Part shown: piece by piece, positions 36,297-44,552 of the stretch | Layout: every line of letters starts with the position of its first letter | How positions within the stretch are numbered: the first letter of the stretch is position 1 | DNA from: Gemmatimonadetes bacterium bin94 | GTDB lineage: Bacteria; Gemmatimonadota; Gemmatimonadetes; Longimicrobiales; Gaopeijiaceae | Direction: 5' to 3' | Length of the DNA stretch: 64,000 nt | Assembly: GCA_002238865.1 (NCBI GenBank) | Contig: MPNE01000015.1 | Coordinates: 20,100-84,099, forward strand | Translations under genes and position numbers: made by a program | Notes under the pieces: model-generated | What the model was told of the DNA's origin: nothing | The model's input: the letters and a program-made list of their open reading frames with translations, nothing else | Database searches by the model: none

Positions 36297-37135
36297 CGCT
36301 TGCCTCCTCGCAGTCGGTGCCGGACTGCCAGCGCGACGAGGTTCATCGCGAGCAGTACCACAAGTAGCGCCACGCATGCCCCGGCCGCCAGCGCGGAGAA
36401 GTCCTCCTGCGACCGGGCAGTCCAGGCGAATATCTGCGTCGGAAGCGAGGTGAGCGGATCGCCCGGAGCCCCCGGCGCGAAGGTGACGAAGGCTGCAGCG
36501 CCGATCACGAGCAGGGGAGCCGCCTCCCCCATCGCCCGCGTGAACGCGAGGCAACAGCCGGTCAACACTCCCGGTGCCGCCGCCGGCAGAATCTGGTGAC
36601 GGATGACCTGCCACTTGGTCGCACCCAGGCCATGGGCGGCGACGCGCAGCCCCTTCGGCACCGCCCGGATTGCCGATGCGGAGACCACGATCACCGTTGG
36701 CAGAGCGAGCGCGGCCAGGGTCAAGCTACCGGCAACGATGCTCGCACCGAGTCCGAGTCCGCGGGCAAAGAGCGCCAGGCCCACGACCCCGTACACCACG
36801 GAGGGCACCCCGGCCAGGTTGGCGATCGCGGATTCGATGGCGCCGGTCAGGCGGGTCCGGGGGGCATACTCTTCGAGAAAGATGGCCGTGCCGAGGCCTG
36901 TCGGGAAGGCGACCGCAGCCGTCAGGAACGCGATCCAAAGCGTCCCCGCAAGCGCCGGCCCCACCCCGGCACGGGCGGCGAAGCGCGACGGTGCGTCCAC
37001 CAGGAATCCAGCATCCACAACGGGCCGGGCCTCGGCCAGCAGGACGATGATCAACAGCAGAAAGGCAACGAGCACCGCGCCTGCGGCCAACGCGCACGCC
37101 GTTCCGATCGGGCCGTGACGACGCAGCAGGCCCAT
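36293..37135 (-). CDS. pstA: phosphate ABC transporter permease PstA
   Basis: This 280-aa inner-membrane protein has six hydrophobic segments and the permease-ATPase contact loop AHGLGATKWQVIRHQILPAAAPG. Also seen are LEEYAPRTRLTGAI and FTRAMGEAAPLLVIGA, which are standard for PstA. With PstC it forms the channel for phosphate. The ATG at 37135 shares one base with the TGA of pstC. Reading on upstream in the same frame gives a longer but false frame through the out-of-frame pstC and pstS. Confidence 0.93.
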   Translation of the reverse strand: MGLLRRHGPIGTACALAAGAVLVAFLLLIIVLLAEARPVVDAGFLVDAPSRFAARAGVGPALAGTLWIAFLTAAVAFPTGLGTAIFLEEYAPRTRLTGAIESAIANLAGVPSVVYGVVGLALFARGLGLGASIVAGSLTLAALALPTVIVVSASAIRAVPKGLRVAAHGLGATKWQVIRHQILPAAAPGVLTGCCLAFTRAMGEAAPLLVIGAAAFVTFAPGAPGDPLTSLPTQIFAWTARSQEDFSALAAGACVALLVVLLAMNLVALAVRHRLRGGKR

Positions 37136-38052
37136 CAACGCGCGCCGTCCCGGTCTCGCCGTGACAGAAGACGCCTGCCGCCCGCATACATCACGTAGGT
37201 GACGACGAACAGAACTGCGCCGACGGCGAAGAAGGCACGGTAGTGGAGCGTCCCGGAGGGTGCGTCCCCGAGGCTCGACTGCCCGATGAAGGCCGTGAGG
37301 GTTCGGATCCCCTCGAGCGGGTTCCACGTCAGACGCGCCTGGTTCCCCGCGGCGAGGGTGACGATCATCGTCTCGCCCGCCGCCCTGGCCATGGCCAGAA
37401 CCACCGACCCGATGATGCCCCGTGACGCGGCGGGTATCAGGACCCGGACCACCACACGGTCCCTGGTGGCGCCCAGGGCCAGACCGGCTTCCATCAGCGA
37501 CGCCGGGACCGACTCCAGTGCTTCGCGGGACAGCACCACGACGGTGGGCAGGATCATCAGCCCGACCACCAGACACGCTGACAACCCGTTGAAGGCTTCC
37601 ACCTCGGGCCATGCGGCCCTGAGCGCGGGAGTCACGAAGTTGAGCGCGATGTAGCCGTAGACCACGGTCGGAACACCGGCGAGGAGAGACGTCGCCGTGC
37701 CCACGACCGTCGCGGACCTGGCGTCCGCGTACTGGTGCAGGTAGAGCGCGGTCATGACCCCCGGGAGCACCGCAAAGACCGCCGCACCGACCGTGATCTG
37801 GGCGGTGGCGGCAAGGAGGGGCAGCACCCCGAAGCGGGGCTCCTCGGAGAAGGGAGTCCACGTCGCTTCGGTGAAAAAACGTGCGGGAGACACTTCCGTG
37901 AAGAAGAGTACGGTTTCGAAGCCCAGCACACCGACAACCGCCAGCGCGGTCGCGGTTGCCACAACTGCACAGGCCTGGAAGACCCTGCCGGCAAGGCGCT
38001 CGGCCAGGGCGCGGGAGGCCGTCCCGGCACCGGAAAGCTCTGCCACGGTCAT
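37135..38052 (-). CDS. pstC: phosphate ABC transporter permease PstC
   Basis: This 305-aa inner-membrane permease has a long first helix (ATATALAVVGVLGFETVLFF), about six further membrane segments and the coupling loop GLALGATRDRVVVRVLIPAASRG followed by MARAAGETMIVTLAAG, diagnostic of PstC. It partners PstA. Its ATG overlaps the stop of pstS by four bases. Confidence 0.92.
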   Translation of the reverse strand: MTVAELSGAGTASRALAERLAGRVFQACAVVATATALAVVGVLGFETVLFFTEVSPARFFTEATWTPFSEEPRFGVLPLLAATAQITVGAAVFAVLPGVMTALYLHQYADARSATVVGTATSLLAGVPTVVYGYIALNFVTPALRAAWPEVEAFNGLSACLVVGLMILPTVVVLSREALESVPASLMEAGLALGATRDRVVVRVLIPAASRGIIGSVVLAMARAAGETMIVTLAAGNQARLTWNPLEGIRTLTAFIGQSSLGDAPSGTLHYRAFFAVGAVLFVVTYVMYAGGRRLLSRRDRDGAR

Positions 38053-38990
38053 GGGTAACCCCGTCTGGCCCCGGCAAGCAGCATCCTGCTACGCGCATAT
38101 TCGGCGGCGGGAAGGGATGCATAGCCAATCTCCGACGCGAGTCTCTCGCTGGCCGAGACGTAGTGCAGAGCGAAGTTGTACACATGATCCTGCAGGACGG
38201 ACTTCCGTCCAACGTAGATGTACAGATCGCGCGTAAGGGGACTGTAGCTTCCGTCACCGAGAGCTGTCGGCGTGGGGCCAACGCAGCCGAACCCGGTGTC
38301 GATCGCGAGGACTCGCAGGCGGTCCCGGCTCGGGGCGTAGCCGGCAGACCCGAAGTACCCCAATGCCCAACGGTTCCCGGCAACGCCCCGTGCGATCAGG
38401 TGATCGTCCTCCGTCTGGTAGTGATCGGCGCGGCTGGCCCCGGGACGCCCCATCACCACCGTGGTGAAGTAGTCGTACGTACCCGAAGCCGTTCCCGGCC
38501 CGAAGAGGCGGATCCTCTCGGCGGGGAGCGCCGGTCTGAGATCCCGCCATGTCGTGACCTCGCTCCCGGGACGCCAAAGCTGCCTCAACTCGGCAAGGCT
38601 CAGACAACTCACCGCGGTGTTGGCCGGATGCGTCACGATGACAATGCCGTCTCTCGCGACGGGGATGGCAACGTAGTCGCGTCCCGTCTCCCGGCAGCGG
38701 GCCGCTTCGGCGGACGTCATCGTTCGAGACGCCGCCGCGATGTCGATCTCGCCGTCGCAGAACCGTCGCAGGCCGCCCCCCGATCCCGAAAAGCGCACGG
38801 CGACCCGGTATTGCGGGAACTCGTCGGTGAACTCCTCGGCAACGGCTTCCGAGAGCGCATACAGGCTGCTGGATCCATCGACCACGACGAGCGCACCGGG
38901 TCCGCCGGCGCCGCCGGGACATCCGAAAAGGCCAAACGCGAGGGCAGCCAGGCCGAGCCGCTTCATGCCGGCGTTCGGGCGAATCGTCAC
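38049..38990 (-). CDS. pstS: phosphate-binding lipoprotein PstS
   Basis: This 313-aa protein has a short signal peptide ending in the lipobox LFGC, so it is tethered to the membrane rather than free in the periplasm. The phosphate site is recognisable as DGSSSLYALSEAV, FSGSGGGLRRFCDGEID, ASRTMTSAEAARC and PGTASGTYDYF. The GTG at 38990 overlaps the phoR stop and has AAGGGAG ten bases before it; an ATG at 38966 gives an equally good lipoprotein signal but has no ribosome site. It delivers phosphate to PstCA. Several cysteines occur, unusual in Pst binding proteins and possibly disulfide-bonded. Confidence 0.9.
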   Translation of the reverse strand: MTIRPNAGMKRLGLAALAFGLFGCPGGAGGPGALVVVDGSSSLYALSEAVAEEFTDEFPQYRVAVRFSGSGGGLRRFCDGEIDIAAASRTMTSAEAARCRETGRDYVAIPVARDGIVIVTHPANTAVSCLSLAELRQLWRPGSEVTTWRDLRPALPAERIRLFGPGTASGTYDYFTTVVMGRPGASRADHYQTEDDHLIARGVAGNRWALGYFGSAGYAPSRDRLRVLAIDTGFGCVGPTPTALGDGSYSPLTRDLYIYVGRKSVLQDHVYNFALHYVSASERLASEIGYASLPAAEYARSRMLLAGARRGYP

Positions 38991-40741
38991 GTGGCGACAA
39001 CTCCCTTCTTCGCGACCTTGTGCAGCGGCACGGTGAAGGTGACGGTCGTGCCCGATCCCCATGTGCTCTCGGCCGCCACGTCACCACCCATGCTGGACAC
39101 CAGGTGGCGCACGATGGCCAGCCCGAGTCCCGTGCCCCCTTCCTTCCGCGACCTGGCCGCGTCCACCCGGTAGAATCGCTCGAAGATCCTCGGCAGCGCC
39201 GCTGCGGGAATGCCTGCGCCGTTGTCCTTGACGGCAACGACCAGATGATCGCCCACCGCCTCGAACTCCACCGTGATCCGCCCGGTCACTTCGGGCACGT
39301 AGCGAAGCGCGTTCTCGAAGAGGTTGCGGAAGATCTGATAGACCGCTGCCTCGTCCCCCAACCCCTCACCACTCCCCGGAATCCGGAAGTCCACGCCCCG
39401 GCGGGCGGCCTCGGACTCCAGCTCCTGCCATGCGGACCGCGCCACGCGATCGGCCGAGAACGGCTTCCGCTCCGGACTCCACGCTCCGGACTCGTAGCGG
39501 GAAAGGTCCAGCAAGTCGTCGACCAGGCGTTGCAGCCGCACCGTATTGCCTTCGATCGACCGGAGCCACCGGTGCCGGAGTTCGGTGGGAAGCTCCTCGT
39601 CGAGGATCGTCTCGGCGGCGGCCCGGATGACGGTCAACGGGGTCTTGAGTTCATGGGAGGCATTGGCGACGAAGTCCGAACGGACAGCCTCCAGGCGCCG
39701 GATCTCGGTGATGTCGACGAGCAGGACCACCGACCCCCCCTCGGTACCCCTCTTGGTGCGAACCTGGAGTTCACGGTCACCCACGGTCACCTCGCGACGC
39801 GCCTCACGGCGGATCACGGAGGCTTCGAGCAGATCGCGCAGCTCCGGATCGCGCACCACCGAGCCGACGGGCGCGAACGGCAGCACCTCGAAGACGCCCA
39901 GAAGCTCCCGCGCGGCAGGATTGATGCGCAGAATCCTGGCGTCGTCGGTGAGCGCCATGAGCCCCTCACCCACCTCGTCCATGAGTTGCGCCAGCTCATC
40001 CCGCTCCCGTGAGACGCTGGCGACCTGTTCCTCCAGCTCCCCCCGTACCCGGTTGGCCGCGGACGCCAGCCGGGCGAGCTCGGTGACGCGGGGAAGCCTG
40101 ACGCGCGGACCGGGGGGCTGGCCGGAGCCAAGCCGCGCCAGGAGGCGCCTCACATCCGCGAGCGACCCGTTGACCCCGCCCACCGCGCGGTCCACAAACA
40201 GGAAGGCGACGACACCAACGGCAAGGACGGCCAACGCAACCTGCCGGCCAATCCGCGAGGCCGCCTCGGCGATCGATGCGGACGGCGACCCGAAACGGAC
40301 CACAACCGGAGCGCCCTGCCAGTACACTCTGGTCGCGCTGAACAGGTAATCCCGCGCGTCCAGGGCACTGGTGCGCCGAGACGATGCGCTCACGCGCCCC
40401 AACGCCCCCACCACTTCGGTGCGCCGGCTCCGATCCGGCACCGTGTCCACATGCCCTGGCCCCAGGTCGGAGTCGGCGATCAGGGTCAGCTCCGCATCGA
40501 ACACGCTCACCCGGTATCCGGTGGACATGGCCAGAATCCCCGCCACGCTGTCGAGCGGAAGCTCCCGCGAAGCACGCAGACCCTCGGCACCCAGCCCCGT
40601 CGCCGCGACAAGTTGTTCCTCCCCTTCGCCGTACAGCACCCCGGCGACCAGCACCCGGGTCACACCCCAGGCCGCCGCCGCGACAAGGATGACCGCCCCA
40701 CCCCAGAATCCCGCCACAGCCGGGCGAAGCGGGATCCTCAT
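38987..40741 (-). CDS. phoR: phosphate-sensing histidine kinase PhoR
   Basis: This 584-aa sensor kinase has a first membrane helix (GFWGGAVILVAAAAWGVTRV), a periplasmic loop of about 130 residues, a second helix (VALAVLAVGVVAFLFV), a HAMP-like linker, a PAS domain around 250-340 and the kinase core. Visible are the phospho-acceptor His in VANASHELKTPLTV, the N box NLFENALRYVP, G1 DNGAGIP, F box FERFYRVD and G2 GGTGLGLAI. It should phosphorylate PhoB when phosphate is low. The ATG overlaps the phoB stop (ATGA). The large periplasmic loop is longer than in E. coli PhoR and could sense a ligand directly. Confidence 0.9.
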   Translation of the reverse strand: MRIPLRPAVAGFWGGAVILVAAAAWGVTRVLVAGVLYGEGEEQLVAATGLGAEGLRASRELPLDSVAGILAMSTGYRVSVFDAELTLIADSDLGPGHVDTVPDRSRRTEVVGALGRVSASSRRTSALDARDYLFSATRVYWQGAPVVVRFGSPSASIAEAASRIGRQVALAVLAVGVVAFLFVDRAVGGVNGSLADVRRLLARLGSGQPPGPRVRLPRVTELARLASAANRVRGELEEQVASVSRERDELAQLMDEVGEGLMALTDDARILRINPAARELLGVFEVLPFAPVGSVVRDPELRDLLEASVIRREARREVTVGDRELQVRTKRGTEGGSVVLLVDITEIRRLEAVRSDFVANASHELKTPLTVIRAAAETILDEELPTELRHRWLRSIEGNTVRLQRLVDDLLDLSRYESGAWSPERKPFSADRVARSAWQELESEAARRGVDFRIPGSGEGLGDEAAVYQIFRNLFENALRYVPEVTGRITVEFEAVGDHLVVAVKDNGAGIPAAALPRIFERFYRVDAARSRKEGGTGLGLAIVRHLVSSMGGDVAAESTWGSGTTVTFTVPLHKVAKKGVVAT

Positions 40742-41484
40742 TCGGGGGCTCGGAATCGGTATCCAAATCCGCGCACCGTCTCGATCCACGACCCGGCGGG
40801 GCCCAGCTTGGCACGCAATCGGCGAATGTGCATATCAATCGTGCGAGGGCGAATCCGATTCGCGGCTTCAGGCTCGGCACTCCACGTTTCGCGGAGAAGC
40901 TCCCGCCTGCTCCGGGTCCGGTCACGGTGCTCCAAAAAGGTCCTGAGCAAGCGAAACTCGGTGGGCGTGACCCGGATATCCTCACCGTCGAACGTCACGC
41001 GCATGGAGCCGGGATTGACGCGCAGCGACCCGGCTTTGAGGATCCGTCCCCCCTTCGCTTGCGCGACGCCGTCCCCCCGCGCCCGCCTCAGTATGGCATC
41101 GACCCGGAGCACCAGCTCACGAGGGCTGAAGGGCTTTGTGAGGTAATCGTCCGCCCCCATTTCAAGGCCCGCGATGCGGTCCGTCTCCTCCCGCTTCGCG
41201 GTGAGCACCAGGATTGGCACTCCCCGCGTCGACCTGTCACTGCGCACGGAACGCAGCACCTCGTCACCCGACAGCCGCGGCAGCATCCGGTCGAGCACCA
41301 CCAGGTCCGGGGGTTCCCTGTGCAGCGACTCGAGCCCTTCCAGGCCGTTGGCCGCCGTTTCGACGTGGTATCCCGACTTCGTGAGCTGATAGGCAACCAG
41401 GGCCGCGATGCCGGGGTCGTCTTCGATCACCAGCACACGGGGCCGCACACCCGCACCCCGGCCCCCCGGCCCGGTCACGGTCAC
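40738..41484 (-). CDS. phoB: phosphate regulon response regulator PhoB
   Basis: This 248-aa protein has a receiver domain (acidic pair in VIEDDPG, phospho-site Asp in VVLDRMLPRLSG, Lys in LTKPFSPREL) and an OmpR/PhoB-type winged helix (TPTEFRLLRTFLEH, RTIDMHIRRLRAKLG, ETVRGFGYRF). It activates the Pho genes. Its GTG at 41484 overlaps the stop of the DRE-TIM synthase gene by four bases, and an in-frame GTG follows at 41478. About eight extra Gly/Arg-rich residues precede the receiver domain. Confidence 0.92.
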   Translation of the reverse strand: MTVTGPGGRGAGVRPRVLVIEDDPGIAALVAYQLTKSGYHVETAANGLEGLESLHREPPDLVVLDRMLPRLSGDEVLRSVRSDRSTRGVPILVLTAKREETDRIAGLEMGADDYLTKPFSPRELVLRVDAILRRARGDGVAQAKGGRILKAGSLRVNPGSMRVTFDGEDIRVTPTEFRLLRTFLEHRDRTRSRRELLRETWSAEPEAANRIRPRTIDMHIRRLRAKLGPAGSWIETVRGFGYRFRAPE

Positions 41485-42728
41485 CCGGCCCGCTCGGTCG
41501 CCGTTCCCCGCACGATCTCCAGCACCTCGTCGTCCGTGAGGGTGTGATCGGCCAGCTTGGCCCGCTCGAAGATCCGGGTGCACAGCTCGTCGTCGTCGGG
41601 ATCGAAGCCCCGATGCAGGAGCCAGTACTTGACGTTCGAAACCCCGGACATGGGACCGACTTCGATCTCTTGCGTGCGACCCACCATGGAGGCGGGCACC
41701 CCGGAGTAGACGCGGTCGGCGAGCCAGTCCGCTCCCTTGGCCTTCGCCTTGACGATCGCGGCCGCATGCACCCCGGTCGCCGTGCGGAAGGCGTCGCTCC
41801 CCAGGACGGGATAGTTGGGTGGCAACGCAACCCCGCATTCACGCGCCACCAGGTCGCAGTAGTCGAAAAGGCGGCTCAGGTCGGCGTCGTGCACTCCGGC
41901 AAGCGCGAGGTTCACAAGCAGGAGATCCATCTCCACGTTGCCGACACGTTCGCCGATGCCCATGGCTGTGGCGTGGATGCGGTCGGCACCGGCCTCGATG
42001 GCCGCAAGCGCGTTGGCGAGACCCAGGCCCCGATCCCGGTGGCCGTGCCAGTCGAGCTTTACGTTCTCCCCGGACGGGTCGATGACCTGACGCCTCACAA
42101 AGCGTACCAGGGCCCTGACTCCCGATGGCGTCGCGTGGCCGACCGTATCGGAGAGACAGATCCGCCGGGCTCCCCATTCGATCGCGTGACCGTAGAGCAC
42201 CTTGAGGGTCTCTCCGGTCGCCCGTGTCGTGTCCTCGGTCACGAACATGACCGGCAGGCCCTCTCGGACGCAGAAGGTCACCGACTCCTCGGCCGTCTGG
42301 AGCATTCTGTCGAGCTTCCACCCCTCCGCGTAGAACCGGATCGGCGAACTGCCGATAAACGCACATACCTCAAGGGCGACCCCGGTGTGTTGCGAAATCC
42401 TGGCCGCGGACTCCACGTCCGCCAGCACGGTGCGGGCAGCGCAGTTGGGCCTGATGGACAGGCCGGCATCGCGGATCTCCTCGCAGAGACGTGTGACGTC
42501 CGCCACGGCGCGGGGGCCGGCGCCGGGAAGGCCCAGGTCGGCCGAGTGAATCCCCAGCTCGTTCATGATGTGCACGAGCTCGATCTTGGACCCGATGGGA
42601 GGATCGATAACGGATGGAGATTGGAGCCCGTCCCTGAGGGTCTCGTCGTCCAGCTCCACATGGCGTCCCCACGCCAGGGTCTCGAACTCCTCCACATTCC
42701 AGTCGTGAATCAGCCGACTGTCATCCAT
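41481..42728 (-). CDS. DRE-TIM metallolyase (isopropylmalate/citramalate/homocitrate synthase-like)
   Basis: This 415-aa protein has the acyl-CoA condensing TIM barrel. The metal and substrate motif is DDETLRDGLQSPSV, where most relatives have LRDGEQ. The metal-binding HGHRDRGLGLANALAAIEAG follows, with Arg where most have Asn, then ATAMGIGERVGN and GVHAAAIVKAKAKGADWLAD. There is no C-terminal LeuA allosteric domain. It condenses acetyl-CoA with a 2-oxo acid; which acid is not clear, and the motif changes make a simple LeuA assignment unsafe. It heads the phosphate run, and its stop overlaps phoB. The ATG at 42728 fits the family start better than an upstream ATG at 42791. Confidence 0.75.
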   Translation of the reverse strand: MDDSRLIHDWNVEEFETLAWGRHVELDDETLRDGLQSPSVIDPPIGSKIELVHIMNELGIHSADLGLPGAGPRAVADVTRLCEEIRDAGLSIRPNCAARTVLADVESAARISQHTGVALEVCAFIGSSPIRFYAEGWKLDRMLQTAEESVTFCVREGLPVMFVTEDTTRATGETLKVLYGHAIEWGARRICLSDTVGHATPSGVRALVRFVRRQVIDPSGENVKLDWHGHRDRGLGLANALAAIEAGADRIHATAMGIGERVGNVEMDLLLVNLALAGVHDADLSRLFDYCDLVARECGVALPPNYPVLGSDAFRTATGVHAAAIVKAKAKGADWLADRVYSGVPASMVGRTQEIEVGPMSGVSNVKYWLLHRGFDPDDDELCTRIFERAKLADHTLTDDEVLEIVRGTATERAG

Positions 42729-43060
42729 CGTGGCTCCGTTCGTTGTTGGGCTGGTCGCGGCTCTTCGCGTCCGGTTGGTCGACCCTTTCAAGATTGTCGC
42801 TTCCGAGAGTCCCTGCCAGCCGCCTCCGCTTCGTCCGCCACGTTGGGGCTACGTTCTCTCCGATCCCGGACCCGGTCAACACAGCCCCCGCTTCGAAGGC
42901 TGTGAGCCTCGGGCGGGCACCCTTGCCCGCGAGGAGATCGCCGCTTTTCATCGAGTTCCAGACCTTCCCCGGTGTTGACCTCTCCCGCTGCCCTTGGACA
43001 GCTTTCGAAACACTGTGTGGGCCCCGCAGCAAGGGAGTAACACTTGAGTACCGGGAAACC
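42729..43060. other. intergenic region between divergent genes
   Basis: About 330 bases lie between the start of the DRE-TIM synthase (minus) and the chosen start of the lipoprotein gene (plus). It is open in the plus frame, but the translation is Arg/Pro/Ser-rich and looks non-coding. It must hold the promoter of the phosphate run, yet I see no convincing Pho box (paired CTGTCAT-like repeats). Confidence 0.35.
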
Positions 43061-44479
43061 GTGACAATCTGGAAAGGACTCGCCCTTCAGGAAGTGCGCA
43101 CCAGCGTCGACTCGGACGACCCGAGGCTGACGGGACGAACCTATACAATCCCCTTCGCAACGGTCTGGCAGGCCGCAATCGCGCTTACCGGAGGCCGGCT
43201 TCACGGCTGGCGGATCGCACGCGCCGATGACGAGATCGGCATCATCATGGCCGACGTGAAGGGTCCGCTGCTTCCCCTGGAAGCGAGCGTGTCGGTCTAT
43301 GTGACGCTGGACGCGAATGCGCAGACACGGGTCGATGTATGGGCGAGGGGACTCCACGGCGGCTGGGGCCTCGGCGTCCACCAGCGAAGGGTCGGATCCT
43401 TTTTCGCTGCCCTCGACCGGCTGCTGAACGTTGAACCCGGCCAGATCCTCGACCCGCGGCTCTTCGGGCCGACCGACCTGCCGGATCCCGTGGAGGCGGT
43501 GGAGCAGCCGGGGTGGCGGAGCGCGTCCAGACGCATCGTGCCACCCGCCATGGTCGCCGCCCTGCTCCTTGGCGGATGCTCGGAGAACGTCCCCGAGACC
43601 GCCCCACCCGCGGGATCCGGAGAGTCCGTGCGGGCGCCGCTTGCCGCGAGAGGGCTCGCAAGGGAGTCGGCGACCGGGGCGACCTACCTGCGTACCGTGG
43701 TTTTTGTCGACGCAGCGAGTGACACAACGATGTTCGTGCCTTGGGAATTCGAGAACCGCGACGAAGCCGACGGAATCCACAGGGTCGTCAGAGCCTGGCT
43801 CGGACGCGGCACACAGTGGTCGCTGTTCATGGAGGACGCGTGGGTCACACAACCCAGCCGCGCACCGTGGCGCGTTTTTCCGAGAGGTGCGGCCCGCATG
43901 GTGGTGGGCCGGGATGACGCGCCGCGGGAACTCTACTATCAGGAAGGGATCCGCGACCTTTCCGTTCGCTTCGGGGAAGCGGCAGCCGAGTGGAGCGACC
44001 CCCGCGTTGGAACCTTCCGGCTCCTGAGCGCGACCGCGAGCCTGTCGGGCGTGGAAAGCGAGGGATGGATCGTCGACGCGTCCACTGTATATCCGGCCGA
44101 TTCCGACCATGCGGCGGAGTGGGCCGTGCTGGTCGGCACCGACCTTCAACTCCTTCTCGCGGCTCCGGACGGCGCCCGCACTCACCGGGCCTGGGCGCGC
44201 CTGAGCGCCGAGGATCTCTCGTGGCCCTCTGTCGCCATTACCTGGGCGGAGACCCGGAGCTTTGAACGGGCGCGCCGGGACATTCCGGTACTCTGGCGCT
44301 TCGAATCGCCCGACGGGGGGCTTTCGGGAGAGTTGAGGCCGGTGAGCGCACACCATCGGACCCTGGACGGCTCGGGTCCGGTCCTGCCGGTCCTGGCGGT
44401 CTACGAAGTGCACGGCCACGTTCTCGTCAACGACTCGCGCGTCGCCGTCAAGGGCTTCCTGCGGCACGCCCAGCGGTGA
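43061..44479 (+). CDS. DUF1499-like domain in frame with a lipoprotein-like region
   Basis: One open frame of about 470 codons has two parts. The first, about 1-140, resembles a DUF1499-type domain (YTIPFATVWQAAIALT, DEIGIIMADV, GSFFAALDRLL). Near codon 150 a signal-like stretch with basic SASRR, hydrophobic VAALLLGG and the cysteine GGCSEN follows, a lipobox-like element in the middle of the frame. The second part, to the end, is a beta-rich domain without recognised motifs (WEFENRDEADGIHRVVRAWLG). Either this is one protein with an internal hydrophobic segment, or a second gene starts inside it at a GTG near 43490-43500. I chose the GTG at 43061 as start because the upstream frame looks non-coding. 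Confidence 0.5.
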   Translation: MTIWKGLALQEVRTSVDSDDPRLTGRTYTIPFATVWQAAIALTGGRLHGWRIARADDEIGIIMADVKGPLLPLEASVSVYVTLDANAQTRVDVWARGLHGGWGLGVHQRRVGSFFAALDRLLNVEPGQILDPRLFGPTDLPDPVEAVEQPGWRSASRRIVPPAMVAALLLGGCSENVPETAPPAGSGESVRAPLAARGLARESATGATYLRTVVFVDAASDTTMFVPWEFENRDEADGIHRVVRAWLGRGTQWSLFMEDAWVTQPSRAPWRVFPRGAARMVVGRDDAPRELYYQEGIRDLSVRFGEAAAEWSDPRVGTFRLLSATASLSGVESEGWIVDASTVYPADSDHAAEWAVLVGTDLQLLLAAPDGARTHRAWARLSAEDLSWPSVAITWAETRSFERARRDIPVLWRFESPDGGLSGELRPVSAHHRTLDGSGPVLPVLAVYEVHGHVLVNDSRVAVKGFLRHAQR

Positions 44480-44552
44480 GCTGCCAACCCGTGCAACCGG
44501 GCGGCGGCACGACGGCGCCGGAAAGGGCCCGCACGCCGCTCGTGGAACCGCG

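Noticed and set aside
36293..38383. 696-codon minus-strand frame as a single large protein
   Set aside because: Only the last 280 codons are PstA; the rest is an out-of-frame reading of pstC and pstS, which are clear in their own frames.
42718..42760. CTGTCAT near the DRE-TIM start as a Pho box
   Set aside because: Only one copy is present and it overlaps the start codon region; a Pho box needs two properly spaced repeats upstream of a promoter.
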